Positions 17,869-26,887 of a stretch of 44,450 nucleotides of DNA are shown here, one piece after another. Every line of letters begins with the position of its first letter. Position 1 is the stretch's first letter. The stretch lies in NCBI RefSeq assembly GCF_001942465.1, contig NZ_MKJY01000499.1, forward strand, positions 1-44,450, in the 5' to 3' direction. The notes below the pieces were generated by a model. It was given only the letters and a program-made list of their open reading frames with translations, searched no databases and was not told the DNA's origin. Made by a program: the position numbers and the translations under genes. This DNA is from Actinomadura sp. CNU-125. Lineage in GTDB: Bacteria; Actinomycetota; Actinomycetes; Streptosporangiales; Streptosporangiaceae.

Positions 17869-19260
17869 ATGGCGGCGACCGGTTTCGAGAGCGTGCGGGC
17901 GGTGGCCGACGCGATCCTCTACGAGGGCTACCTGCTGTACCCGTACCGCCGCTCGTCCGGTAAGAACCGGGTCCGCTGGCAGTTCGGGGTGCTGACGCCG
18001 CGCTCCTGGGCCGACGCGCACGGGCTCGACGACACGAGCGTCGCCGGGTCCGCCGAGTCGTGGTGGCAGCAGACCGAATGCCTGCTGGAGGCCCCCGAGG
18101 ACGCGACGGTCACCTGCCGGCTGCGGTTCCTGCAGTTGCAGCGCCGGACGGTCGAGCGCCGCGCCCCCGACGGGACGTTCGAGGAGGTCGGCGCCCTCGG
18201 GACGCACCTGCCGTTCGACGAGGCGGTCCCGCGCGAGTTCGACTTCGCGGCGCCGCTGGCCGAACTGCTCGCGGGCGGGCGGCGGTTCGCCGTCCGGGCC
18301 CCGGCGGGCGCGGAGCGCGAGCCCGCGGACGGCGGCCGGATCGCCCGCCGCCGCCTCGACGTCGACGCGGTCGTGACGGTGTCGGCGGCGCGCTGCGACA
18401 CTCCGTCGCCCGCGTACCGGCTGCGGGTCCGGGTCGAGAACGGGCACGCCGCCGACCGCGCCGCCGCGTCCCGGGACGCGGTGCTGCACTGGTCGCTGCT
18501 CGCCGCGCACACGATGATCGCCGTCGTCGACGGGGCGTTCGTGTCGCTGCTGGACCCGCCGCGGTGGGCCGAGGACGCGGCCCGCGAGTGCGCCAACGTG
18601 CACACGTTCCCGGTGCTCGCGGGTCCCGAGGGCGCGCGCGAGATCGTCCTGTCGTCGCCGATCCTGCTGTACGACCACCCGCGGATCGCGCCCGAGAGCC
18701 CCGGCGACCTGCACGACGCGACGGAGATCGACGAGATCCTCTCGCTGCGGACGATGACGCTGACCGACGCGGAGAAGCGGGAGGCGCGGGCCACCGATCC
18801 GCGTGCCGCCGAGATCCTCGACCGGGTGGACGGGATGCCGCACGAGGTGTTCGAGCGGCTGCACGGCGCCGTCCGCTCCCTCGGCCCGCTCCCGAAACGC
18901 GAGCCGGACCCGGGCCCCGACCACGACCCCGAGCCCGACCGGACGCCCTGGTGGGACCCGGGCGCGGACGCGTCCGTGTCCCCGGACACCGACACGGTGA
19001 CGGTGTCCGGTGTCGCGCTGTCGCGCGGCAGCCGCGTGCGGCTGCGCCCGCGCAGCCACGGCACCGACCCGCAGGACCGGTTCCTCGACGGCCGGACCGC
19101 CGTCGTGGAGGCCGTCCTCCTCGACGTCGACGACGCGTGCCACCTCGCCGTCTCGCTGGAGGAGGACCCGGCCGCGGAGCTGAACCGGTGGTACGGGCGG
19201 TACCGCTACTTCGCGCCCGACGAGGTGGAGCCGCTCGCCGACGAACGGAGCCCGCGGTGA
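17869..19260 (+). CDS. Hydrogenase-locus protein of unknown function (463 aa)
   Basis: First gene of the forward hydrogenase operon; ATG behind GGGAGAGAGG. The N-terminal ~340 residues begin AILYEGYLLYPYRRSSGKNR and contain a beta-rich region and a helical ERLHGAV segment; an acidic Pro-rich linker (DPGPDHDPEPDRTP) leads to a C-terminal ~75-residue SH3-like beta domain (SRGSRVRLRPRS to WYGRYRYFAPDEVEPL). From memory such proteins accompany actinobacterial group 1h hydrogenases, but no function is established. It has no signal peptide or metal-ligand clusters. Its stop overlaps the GTG of the endopeptidase gene, so the two are translationally coupled. A role as an assembly factor is inference. 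Confidence 0.75.
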   Translation: MAATGFESVRAVADAILYEGYLLYPYRRSSGKNRVRWQFGVLTPRSWADAHGLDDTSVAGSAESWWQQTECLLEAPEDATVTCRLRFLQLQRRTVERRAPDGTFEEVGALGTHLPFDEAVPREFDFAAPLAELLAGGRRFAVRAPAGAEREPADGGRIARRRLDVDAVVTVSAARCDTPSPAYRLRVRVENGHAADRAAASRDAVLHWSLLAAHTMIAVVDGAFVSLLDPPRWAEDAARECANVHTFPVLAGPEGAREIVLSSPILLYDHPRIAPESPGDLHDATEIDEILSLRTMTLTDAEKREARATDPRAAEILDRVDGMPHEVFERLHGAVRSLGPLPKREPDPGPDHDPEPDRTPWWDPGADASVSPDTDTVTVSGVALSRGSRVRLRPRSHGTDPQDRFLDGRTAVVEAVLLDVDDACHLAVSLEEDPAAELNRWYGRYRYFAPDEVEPLADERSPR

Positions 19261-19853
19261 CCCGGACGGGACGGGTGCTCGTCGCGGGCATCGGCAACAT
19301 CTTCCTGGGCGACGACGGCTTCGGCGTCGAGGTCGTCCGGCGGCTGCACGCGCCGTGCCTGCCGGACAACGTGGACGTGACCGACTACGGCATCCGCGGC
19401 GTCCACCTCGCCTACGAACTGCTGGACGGCCGGCACGACACGCTGATCATGGTCGACGCCGTCCCGCTGGACGGTGCGGCGCCCGGCGAGCTGGCGGTCC
19501 TCGACGCGACGGACGCGGCGCAGGACGCGGCCGCCGCCGACCCGTTCGGCGTTCCCCCGGTGAACGGCCACGGCATGCACCCGCTCGCGGTGCTGCAGCT
19601 CCTGCACAAGCTCGGCGGCCGGATGGGCCGCGTCCTGGTCGTCGGCTGCCGGCCCGCCGACGTCGACGAGCGGATGGGGCTGTCCGGGCCGGTGACCGCC
19701 GCGCTGGACGAGGCCGTCCGGCTGGTGGCGCGGCTCGCCCGCGAGGAGGCCGCACGACTTTCCGGGAGAACGGACCCCACGACCGACACCCGCACGACCG
19801 ACACCCGCACGACCGACACCCGCAGGACGGACACGGAGGCGACCAGTGCATGA
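19257..19853 (+). CDS. hupD: [NiFe]-hydrogenase maturation endopeptidase
   Basis: 198 aa. HybD/HupD-type protease that removes the C-terminal tail of the large subunit after Ni insertion. The signature GIGNIFLGDDGFGVEVV carries the first metal ligand (Asp20), IMVDAVP the second (Asp67) and NGHGMHP the third (His). The GTG start overlaps the upstream stop as GTGA. The last ~25 residues are a repetitive hydrophilic tail (three TTDTR units) absent from typical family members and encoded by a 15-bp tandem repeat. Its likely substrate is the large subunit at 21928, which keeps a 22-residue tail after its final His. The tail overlaps the hypA start by 8 bp. Confidence 0.9.
   Translation: MTRTGRVLVAGIGNIFLGDDGFGVEVVRRLHAPCLPDNVDVTDYGIRGVHLAYELLDGRHDTLIMVDAVPLDGAAPGELAVLDATDAAQDAAAADPFGVPPVNGHGMHPLAVLQLLHKLGGRMGRVLVVGCRPADVDERMGLSGPVTAALDEAVRLVARLAREEAARLSGRTDPTTDTRTTDTRTTDTRRTDTEATSA
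19779..19838 (+). repeat. 15-bp tandem repeat within the endopeptidase gene
   Basis: ACGACCGACACCCGC is repeated three times exactly (19779-19823) with a fourth diverged copy to 19838. It encodes the TTDTR units at the protein's C-terminus. A slippage-prone tract. Confidence 0.85.
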
Positions 19854-20247
19854 AATGGGAATGTGCGACGCGATCGTCGACGCCGCGCGCAAGCGCGCCA
19901 GGGGGCGCCCGGTGAGCGGCGTGAAGGTGCGCATCGGCGGCCATCCCGTCGACCCGGACGTCATCGACCAGGGGGTCCGGCTGGCGGCGGAGGGCACCGA
20001 GATCGAGGGCGCGCGCATCGACCTGGTGCTGGAGCCGCTGTCGGTGCACTGCCGCGACTGCGGCGGCACGACGCCGGTCGGATCCGCGGCGGCGCTGGCC
20101 GCGTGCCCCGTGTGCGGGGGCGTGGACGTCGAGACGCGGGGCCGCGACGACGTGGTGCTGGAGTCGATCACCGTCGCGGCCGGGCGGGAGGTCGTCCCGG
20201 ACGGCGAGGCGGCGAGCGTCCCGGACGGCGAGGCGGGGAGCGCGTGA
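19846..20247 (+). CDS. hypA: Hydrogenase nickel-insertion protein HypA
   Basis: 133 aa. HypA delivers Ni to the large-subunit precursor. The GTG start gives MHEMGMCDAIVDAA, with the invariant N-terminal Met-His-Glu used to bind Ni. The zinc site is C69xxC72 and C87xxC90 (HCRDCGG and ACPVCGG). The C-terminus carries a 24-bp duplication giving two VPDGEA units, an extension beyond the usual ~115 residues. The start overlaps the protease gene by 8 bp and the stop overlaps the HHE gene start as GTGA. The usual partner HypB is not found in this window. Confidence 0.93.
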   Translation: MHEMGMCDAIVDAARKRARGRPVSGVKVRIGGHPVDPDVIDQGVRLAAEGTEIEGARIDLVLEPLSVHCRDCGGTTPVGSAAALAACPVCGGVDVETRGRDDVVLESITVAAGREVVPDGEAASVPDGEAGSA

Positions 20248-20815
20248 GCGGCCTGGACGCCATCGAACTGCTCAAGCACGACCACCGGATGGTCGAACAG
20301 CTCTTCCGCGACTTCACCGCGGCGGCGTCCGGCAGGCAGCGGCGCGGCGTGATCGACATCCTCGTCCGCGAGCTGTCCAAGCACGCCGCCGTCGAGGAGC
20401 TGATCTTCTACCCGTTCGCCGGGAAGGTGCTGCGGGACGAGGCGCTGGTGCAGCGGCATCTGGCCGAGCACATGGCGGTGAAGGAGGCGCTGGCCGAGCT
20501 GGACGCCCTGTCGCGGACGAACGGGCACGCGGCCGACGGGCCGGGCCCGCGTGCCGAGGAGCTCATCGAGGTGCTGCGCCGCGACGTCGAGGAGCACGTC
20601 CGGGAGGAGGAGGGCGAGCTGATGCCGCGGCTGCGCGAGAGCGCGGACGCGGAGTCGCTGCGAGACCTCGGGCGGGCGCTGGAGAAAGCGAAGGGGACGG
20701 CGCCGACCCGCCCGCACCCGCACGCGCCGGACCGTCCCCCGGCGCTCACGGTGGCGGCCCCGGTGGCCGCCGCCTACGACCGGATGCTCGACCGGCTGCA
20801 AGGGAGGCCCCGGAC

Positions 20816-20819
<4 letters not shown>
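20244..20819 (+). CDS. Hemerythrin-like HHE domain protein
   Basis: 191 aa. Residues ~1-130 are a four-helix HHE cation-binding domain: LLKHDHRMVEQLFRDF, LSKHAAVEELIFYP, HLAEHMAVKEALAEL and VEEHVREEEGELMP supply the His and Glu ligands of a non-haem diiron site that binds O2 or NO, or iron. The rest is a Pro/His-rich linker and a short helix (AAAYDRMLDRLQG). It overlaps hypA and the small-subunit gene, so it is made with the hydrogenase. It could sense or scavenge O2 near the enzyme, or donate iron for assembly; both are inference. Confidence 0.85.
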
Positions 20820-21880
<1,061 letters not shown>

Positions 21881-21927
21881 GACCCCGCGACCCCGGCCCC
21901 GCACCGGAACGGAGAGAGGAACGACCC

Positions 21928-23733
21928 ATGGCGCACACCGCGCAGACGAAACCGGCGCCGGCCGGGACGACCGGATCCGAGCAGCTCGTCGAGATGTCCT
22001 GGGACCCGATCACCCGGATCATCGGCAACCTCGGCATCTACACCAAGATCGACTTCGCGAACCGGCGGGTGGCCGAGTGCCACAGCACGTCCTCGCTGTT
22101 CCGCGGCTACTCGGTGTTCATGAAGGGCAAGGACCCGCGCGACGCCGGGTTCATCACCAGCCGCATCTGCGGCATCTGCGGCGACAACCACACGACCTGC
22201 TCGGTGTACGCGCAGAACATGGCGTACGGGATCAAGACGCCGCCGCTGGGCGAGCTGATCCTCAACCTCGGCGAGGCCGCCGAGTACATGTTCGACCACA
22301 CGATCTTCCAGGACAACCTCGTCTTCGTCGACTACTGCGAGGCGATGGTCAAGGACACCAACCCGAGCGTGCTGAAGCGGGCGCGCGAGACCGAGGCGCC
22401 GAACGCCGGAATCCACGGATACCGGACGATCGGCGACATCATGGCCGCGTTCAACCCGTTCGAGGGCGCCCTCTACAAGGAGGCCCTCAAGGTCAGCCGC
22501 GTCACCCGCGAGATGTTCTGCCTGATGGAGGGACGGCACGTCCACCCGTCCACCGTCTATCCGGGCGGCGTCGGGACGATGCCGGAACCGACCCTGTTCA
22601 CCGACTACCTGAGCCGGCTGATCGGCGTCGTCGACTTCGTCAAGCGGGCCGTCGCGATGAACGACGACGTGTTCGACTTCTTCTACGAGGCCCTGCCGGG
22701 ATACGAGGAGGTCGGCCGCCGCCGCGTCCTGCTCGGCTGCTGGGGCGCGTTCCAGAACCCCGAGGTCGTCGACTACCGGTACGAGACGATGGAGCGCTGG
22801 GGCCGCTCGATGTACGTGACGCCCGGCGTCGTCGTGGACGGCGAACTGCTGACCACGAACCTCGTCGACATCAACCTCGGCATCCGCATCCTGCTCGGCA
22901 GCTCCTACTACGACGACTGGGTGAACGAGGACCCGTTCGTCACCCACGACCCGCTCGGCAACCCGGTCGACATGCGGCACCCGTGGAACCAGACGACGCT
23001 GCCCGCCCCGCAGAAGCGCGACTTCGACGACAAGTACAGCTGGGTGATGAGCCCCCGCTGGTTCGACAAGACCAGCGGCGAGCACCTCGCGCTCGACACC
23101 GGCGGCGGCCCGTACGCGCGGCTCTACACGACCGCGCTCGCCGGGCTCGTCGACGCCCCGTACGTGAAGTCGACCGGCCGCAGCGTGCAGATCTCCCTGC
23201 CGAAGGGCGAGTCGCTGCCGGAGACGACCCTCGAATGGAAGATCCCGCCGTGGTCGAACGCCATCGAGCGGAACCGGGCGCGCGTGTACTTCGTCGCGTA
23301 CGCGGCCGCGATGGCCGTCCAGTTCGTGGAGGAGGCGCTGCAGCGCGTCCGGGCCGGGGACACGAAGGTGTTCGAGAACTTCGACGTCCCGGACGAGGCG
23401 ATCGGCTGCGGCTTCCACGAGGCGGTCCGCGGCGTCCTGTCCCACCACATGGTGATCAAGGACGGGAAGATCGCGAACTACCACCCGTACCCGCCGACGC
23501 CGTGGAACGGCAGCCCGCGCGACAGTTTCGGCACGCCCGGCCCGTACGAGGACGCCGTCCAGGACATGCCGATCTTCGAGGAGAACGGCCCGGACGACTT
23601 CCGCGGCGTCGACATCATGCGGGCCGTCCGCAGCTTCGACCCGTGCCTGCCGTGCGGCGTCCACATGTACCTGGGCAAGGGCAAGAAGCTCGAGAAGCTG
23701 CACTCGCCGATGTTCGGCGCGACCCATGGCTGA
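21928..23733 (+). CDS. hhyL: [NiFe]-hydrogenase large subunit, group 1h-like
   Basis: 601 aa; holds the Ni-Fe(CN)2CO active site that splits H2. The L1 motif RICGICGDNH supplies Cys81 and Cys84; the L2 motif DPCLPCGVH supplies Cys573 and Cys576. The precursor continues 22 residues past His579 (MYLGKG to the end), the expected substrate of the maturation endopeptidase encoded earlier in the operon. GGAGAGAGGA precedes the ATG; the in-frame upstream extension is the shadow of the small subunit. Its 3' end overlaps the NifU-like gene by 8 bp. Group 1h enzymes scavenge atmospheric H2 during starvation in actinomycetes; the family assignment follows L1/L2 context and the partner subunit. Confidence 0.96.
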   Translation: MAHTAQTKPAPAGTTGSEQLVEMSWDPITRIIGNLGIYTKIDFANRRVAECHSTSSLFRGYSVFMKGKDPRDAGFITSRICGICGDNHTTCSVYAQNMAYGIKTPPLGELILNLGEAAEYMFDHTIFQDNLVFVDYCEAMVKDTNPSVLKRARETEAPNAGIHGYRTIGDIMAAFNPFEGALYKEALKVSRVTREMFCLMEGRHVHPSTVYPGGVGTMPEPTLFTDYLSRLIGVVDFVKRAVAMNDDVFDFFYEALPGYEEVGRRRVLLGCWGAFQNPEVVDYRYETMERWGRSMYVTPGVVVDGELLTTNLVDINLGIRILLGSSYYDDWVNEDPFVTHDPLGNPVDMRHPWNQTTLPAPQKRDFDDKYSWVMSPRWFDKTSGEHLALDTGGGPYARLYTTALAGLVDAPYVKSTGRSVQISLPKGESLPETTLEWKIPPWSNAIERNRARVYFVAYAAAMAVQFVEEALQRVRAGDTKVFENFDVPDEAIGCGFHEAVRGVLSHHMVIKDGKIANYHPYPPTPWNGSPRDSFGTPGPYEDAVQDMPIFEENGPDDFRGVDIMRAVRSFDPCLPCGVHMYLGKGKKLEKLHSPMFGATHG

Positions 23734-24355
23734 GAACCGGCCGGACGACCGGCGCCTCGGCGAGGGGGACGTCGCCGAGCGGCTCACCCGCATCGAGGAG
23801 GCGCTCGCCGCGCTGGAGCGGACGCCCGGACGGACCGCCGAGAGCGCCCTCGACACGGTCGCGACGCTCGCCGAGGTCTACGGCGAGGCGCTGGCCCGCG
23901 TCATGGACCGCGCCGCGCACGACGCCCGGCTCGTCTCCGCGCTCACCGACGACGACCTCGTCGGGCATCTCCTCGCGCTCCACGACGTGCACCCCGCACC
24001 CGTCGAGGAGCGGGTGGCGCGCGCGCTGAACGACATCCGGGAGCAGCTCGGTTCGCACGGCGCGGACGTCGAACTCGACGGGATCGAGAACGGCGTCGCG
24101 CGCGTCCGGCTGCCGGACGGTGCGGGCGGCGGGGGCTGCGGGACGTGCGGGTCCGCGAACGCCGGGGGCGGCGCGGGCGTCGAGGAAGCGGTCCGCGACG
24201 CGGTGCTGGGCGTCGCGCCCGAACTGACGGCGATGGAGCCGGTGCGCGCACCGTCCGGACGCTCGGCGGGTGCGGGCGGTGCGGATGGTTCGGGTGGATC
24301 GGGTGGTTCGGGAGCGTTCGTCCCGGTCGAGTCGCTGTTCCGGGGCATGTCGTGA
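23726..24355 (+). CDS. NifU-like domain protein of the hydrogenase operon
   Basis: 209 aa. Residues 1-~85 are helical (ERLTRIEEALAALER, EVYGEALARVMDR); ~90-172 resemble the NifU C-terminal domain (HPAPVEERVARALNDIREQL, then GVARVRLPDG) with a single C138xxC141 in a Gly-rich loop; the tail is a Gly/Ser linker ending VPVESLFRGMS. NifU domains carry Fe-S clusters in transit, so delivery of clusters to the small subunit is a fair inference. The gene starts within the large-subunit gene (8-bp overlap) and ends in a GTGA overlap with the next gene. Confidence 0.8.
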   Translation: MAENRPDDRRLGEGDVAERLTRIEEALAALERTPGRTAESALDTVATLAEVYGEALARVMDRAAHDARLVSALTDDDLVGHLLALHDVHPAPVEERVARALNDIREQLGSHGADVELDGIENGVARVRLPDGAGGGGCGTCGSANAGGGAGVEEAVRDAVLGVAPELTAMEPVRAPSGRSAGAGGADGSGGSGGSGAFVPVESLFRGMS

Positions 24356-25017
24356 CCGCGCTGGAGCGGCTCGTCGCCCGCGCCGCCGCGCGCGGCGCGG
24401 ACGCCGTCGAACGCTGCGACCTGTGCGCCGAGCCCGTCCCGGACGACCACGGCGGCGGGCACGCGCACGTCCTCGACGAGCGCGGCACCGGCCTGCTGTG
24501 CGCGTGCCGCGCGTGCGCCCTGCTGTTCGAGCGCGACGCGGCGGGCCGCGACGCCGAAGGCCGCGGCCACTTCCGGCTGGTGCCGGGCCGCCGCCTCCGG
24601 CTCCCCGACCTGCCCGTGGACGACCTGGGCGTCCCGGTCGGGCTCGCGTTCTTCGTGCGGCACGAGGACGGCGAGGTGACCGCGCACTACCCGAGTCCCG
24701 GGGGCGCCACCCGCTGCGACGTCGACGCCGCCGCGTGGAAGACCGTCGCCGAACGGTGCGAGCCGCTGCGGACGATGGTGCCCGACGTCGAGGCGCTGCT
24801 CGTCCACACCGGCAGGTCCGCACCGGGCGAGGCCGCGGCGGGCGGGGTCGCCGACCAGCGGTGGATCGTGCCGATCGACGAGTGCTACCGGCTCGTCGCC
24901 GCCGTCCGGCTGTCGTGGAAGGGGCTGTCCGGCGGCAAGGACGTGTGGCCGGAGATCGAACGCTTCTTCGTGGAACTGGGCGCGCGCGCGGGGAACGCCC
25001 GGCCGAGAAGGGAGTGA
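24352..25017 (+). CDS. DUF5947-like zinc-ribbon protein
   Basis: 221 aa, matching from memory the family named DUF5947, which is seen mainly in hydrogenase loci. The N-terminus has a metal-binding array C22xxC25 … C50xC52xxC55 (ERCDLCAEP and LLCACRACALLFER), which looks like a rubredoxin or zinc-ribbon knuckle. Conserved downstream blocks are HFRLVPGRRLRLPD, VGLAFFVRHEDGEV, HYPSPGGATRCD, RWIVPIDECYRLVA and WPEIERFFVELG. The start is a GTG overlapping the previous stop. If the site binds iron it could pass electrons from the hydrogenase; if zinc, it is structural. No experiment-backed function is known to me. Confidence 0.78.
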   Translation: MTALERLVARAAARGADAVERCDLCAEPVPDDHGGGHAHVLDERGTGLLCACRACALLFERDAAGRDAEGRGHFRLVPGRRLRLPDLPVDDLGVPVGLAFFVRHEDGEVTAHYPSPGGATRCDVDAAAWKTVAERCEPLRTMVPDVEALLVHTGRSAPGEAAAGGVADQRWIVPIDECYRLVAAVRLSWKGLSGGKDVWPEIERFFVELGARAGNARPRRE

Positions 25018-25024
25018 CCTGACC

Positions 25025-25234
25025 ATGGCCGAGATCAAGGTGGGCAAGCCCCACGTGAAACCGGACACGCCGTCGCACACCAAGGGCGTGCGCCAGGGCA
25101 ATGCGAAGGGCAACTACAAGAAGCAGCCCGGCCACCACGAGGACGGTACGGCGGACGCGCGGCGCTCGACCGGGATCAGCGCGAAGAAGCGCAACGCGAT
25201 CCTGCCGATCATGCCGAACCTGCCGCCCGGCTGA
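25025..25234 (+). CDS. Small basic protein of the hydrogenase operon (69 aa)
   Basis: The gene begins 7 bp after the DUF5947-like gene. The product is Lys/His/Gly/Pro-rich (KVGKPHVKPDTPSHTKG, GNYKKQPGHHEDG) and ends in a hydrophobic-Pro segment (AILPIMPNLPPG). It has no signal peptide or Cys. It looks disordered, and the pattern of short conserved-looking blocks at both ends suggests a peptide that docks onto a larger partner. No family is recognised. Its tight position inside the operon supports it as a real gene. Confidence 0.65.
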   Translation: MAEIKVGKPHVKPDTPSHTKGVRQGNAKGNYKKQPGHHEDGTADARRSTGISAKKRNAILPIMPNLPPG

Positions 25235-25274
25235 CCCGAAGCACCACCACAGAACCGACCGAAAGGGAATCGAC

Positions 25275-25382
25275 ATGCGCATTTGGAAGATCGCCGCCGC
25301 CGTTGCGGGCCTCGCCTTCTTCGCCCTCCTGGTGAAGGAGTACCCGGCGATGAAGCGCTACATCAAGATGGAGCGCATGTGA
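25275..25382 (+). CDS. 35-aa single-helix membrane peptide (DUF6893-like)
   Basis: ATG behind GAAAGGG. The product starts MRIWKIAAAVAGLAFFALLV and ends KEYPAMKRYIKMERM: one hydrophobic helix (about residues 4-20) followed by an amphipathic basic tail. From memory it matches the family of tiny proteins called DUF6893. It is the only membrane-embedded product of the forward operon, whose hydrogenase subunits lack any anchor, so tethering the enzyme or an accessory protein to the membrane is an attractive inference. Too short for most gene finders. Confidence 0.7.
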   Translation: MRIWKIAAAVAGLAFFALLVKEYPAMKRYIKMERM

Positions 25383-25413
25383 GCGCTGCCGCCCGGAGCG
25401 GAGGACGTCCCTG

Positions 25414-25698
25414 ATGTGCCTGGGCATTCCCGGGGAGATCGTCGAGCTGCCGCAGGACGGGACGGACGTCGCGAAGGTCGAGGTCGTCGGGGTGCGCCGC
25501 GCCGTGAACGTCGGGTTGCTCGACGAGGAACGGCTGCACCTCGGCGACTGGGTGCTCGTGCACGTCGGCTTCGCCATGTCGAAGATCGACGAGGCGGAGG
25601 CCGCGGCGACCCTCGAACTCCTGCGCGGCCTGGGCGAGGCGTACGACGACGAACTGGACGCGCTCAGCCGCTCGGACATCGACCTGGACCGGAACTGA
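25414..25698 (+). CDS. hypC: Hydrogenase assembly chaperone HypC
   Basis: 94 aa. Begins MCLGIPGEIVEL, with the essential Cys2 that holds the Fe(CN)2CO unit together with HypD and carries it to the large subunit. The OB-like barrel follows (AVNVGLLDEERLHLGDWVLV, then HVGFAMSKID) and a C-terminal helix (EAAATLELLRGLGEAYDDEL). GCGGAGGA precedes the ATG. Followed by a spacer of short tandem repeats and then hypD. Confidence 0.95.
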   Translation: MCLGIPGEIVELPQDGTDVAKVEVVGVRRAVNVGLLDEERLHLGDWVLVHVGFAMSKIDEAEAAATLELLRGLGEAYDDELDALSRSDIDLDRN

Positions 25699-25743
25699 CC
25701 CGGAACCGACCTCGGAACTGACCCCGGAACTGACCCCGGAACG
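25688..25743 (+). repeat. 12-bp tandem repeat in the hypC-hypD spacer
   Basis: The unit CCGGAACTGACC recurs about four and a half times with small changes between the end of hypC and the hypD ribosome binding site. It also contains several in-frame stop triplets (TGA). It looks like slippage expansion of a stop-codon region. Confidence 0.75.
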
Positions 25744-25757
25744 GAAAGGCGCGACCA

Positions 25758-26887
25758 TTGCGGTTCGTCGACGAGTACCGCGACGCGGAGCGGGCCCAGG
25801 CGCTGTCCGCGCGCATCGCCGCCCTGTGCGAGCCGGGGCGGCACTACAAGTTCATGGAGGTGTGCGGGGGGCACACCCACACGATCTACAAGCACGGGCT
25901 GGAGGACTACCTGCCCGAGACGGTGCAGCTCGTGCACGGGCCGGGGTGCCCGGTGTGCGTGATCCCGATGGGGCGGGTGGACGACGCCATCGCGATCGCC
26001 CGCGCGGACCCGGACGTCGTCCTGACCTCGTTCGGCGACATGATGCGCGTTCCGGGCGGCACCGGGTCGTTCCTGGACGCGAAGGCCGCGGGCGCGACGT
26101 CCGGATGGTGTACTCGCCGCTCGACGCGCTCAAGATCGCGAAGCGGAACCCGGACCGCCGGGTCGTGTTCATGGCGATCGGGTTCGAGACGACCGCGCCG
26201 TCGACCGCGATGACCGTGCTGCGCGCGGCGGCCGAGGGCATCGGCAACTTCTCCGTCTTCTGCAACCACGTGACGATCATTCCGGGCATCAAGGCGATCC
26301 TGGACTCGCCCGACCTGCGGCTCGACGGGTTCCTCGGCCCCGGTCACGTCTCGACGGTGATCGGCTGCCGTCCGTACGAGTTCATCGCCGCCGACTACGG
26401 GAAGCCGCTGGTGTGCGCGGGGTTCGAGCCGCTCGACGTCCTGCAGTCGGTCCACATGCTCCTGGAGCAACTGGACGAGGGACGCAGCGAGGTCGAGAAC
26501 CAGTACGCCCGGGTCGTCCCGTGGGACGGCAACCCGCGCGCGCTTGAGGCGATCGGGAAGGTCATGGAGCTGCGGCCGTACTTCGAGTGGCGCGGCCTCG
26601 GTTTCATCTCGCACTCGGCGCTGCGGATGCGCGACGAGTACGCGGCCTTCGACGCGGAGCGGATCTTCGACCTGCCGGGCGTGCGCGTCGCCGACCCGAA
26701 GGCGTGCCAGTGCGGCGAGGTGCTGAAGGGCGTCCTGAAGCCGTGGGAGTGCAAGGTCTTCGGGACGGCCTGCACGCCGGAGACGCCGATCGGGACGTGC
26801 ATGGTGTCGTCCGAGGGGGCGTGCGCCGCGTACTACAACTTCGGCCGGTTCACGCGGGAGCGCGTGAGGGAGGCGACGCGCGCATGA
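25758..26887 (+). CDS. hypD: Hydrogenase formation protein HypD (one-base frameshift near 26096)
   Basis: HypD with HypC is the scaffold on which CO and CN ligands are added to Fe. A TTG start after GGAAAGG gives MRFVDEYRD. The first frame covers KFMEVCGGHTHTIYKHG and VHGPGCPVCVIPMG up to SFLDAKAAGA; the second frame resumes DVRMVYSPLDALKIA and runs through CNHVTIIPGIKAIL, PDLRLDGFLGPGHVS and the C-terminal Cys-rich part (KACQCGEVLKG, FGTACTPETPIGTC). Restoring one G between 26096 and 26097 (GCG-GAC) gives a full ~376-aa protein of normal length. All key Cys are intact. Either a sequence error or a very fresh mutation. Stop overlaps hypE as ATGA. Confidence 0.88.

Noticed and set aside
19779..19838. 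CRISPR-like repeat array
   Set aside because: Units are contiguous, 15 bp and in frame with the protease; there are no spacers.
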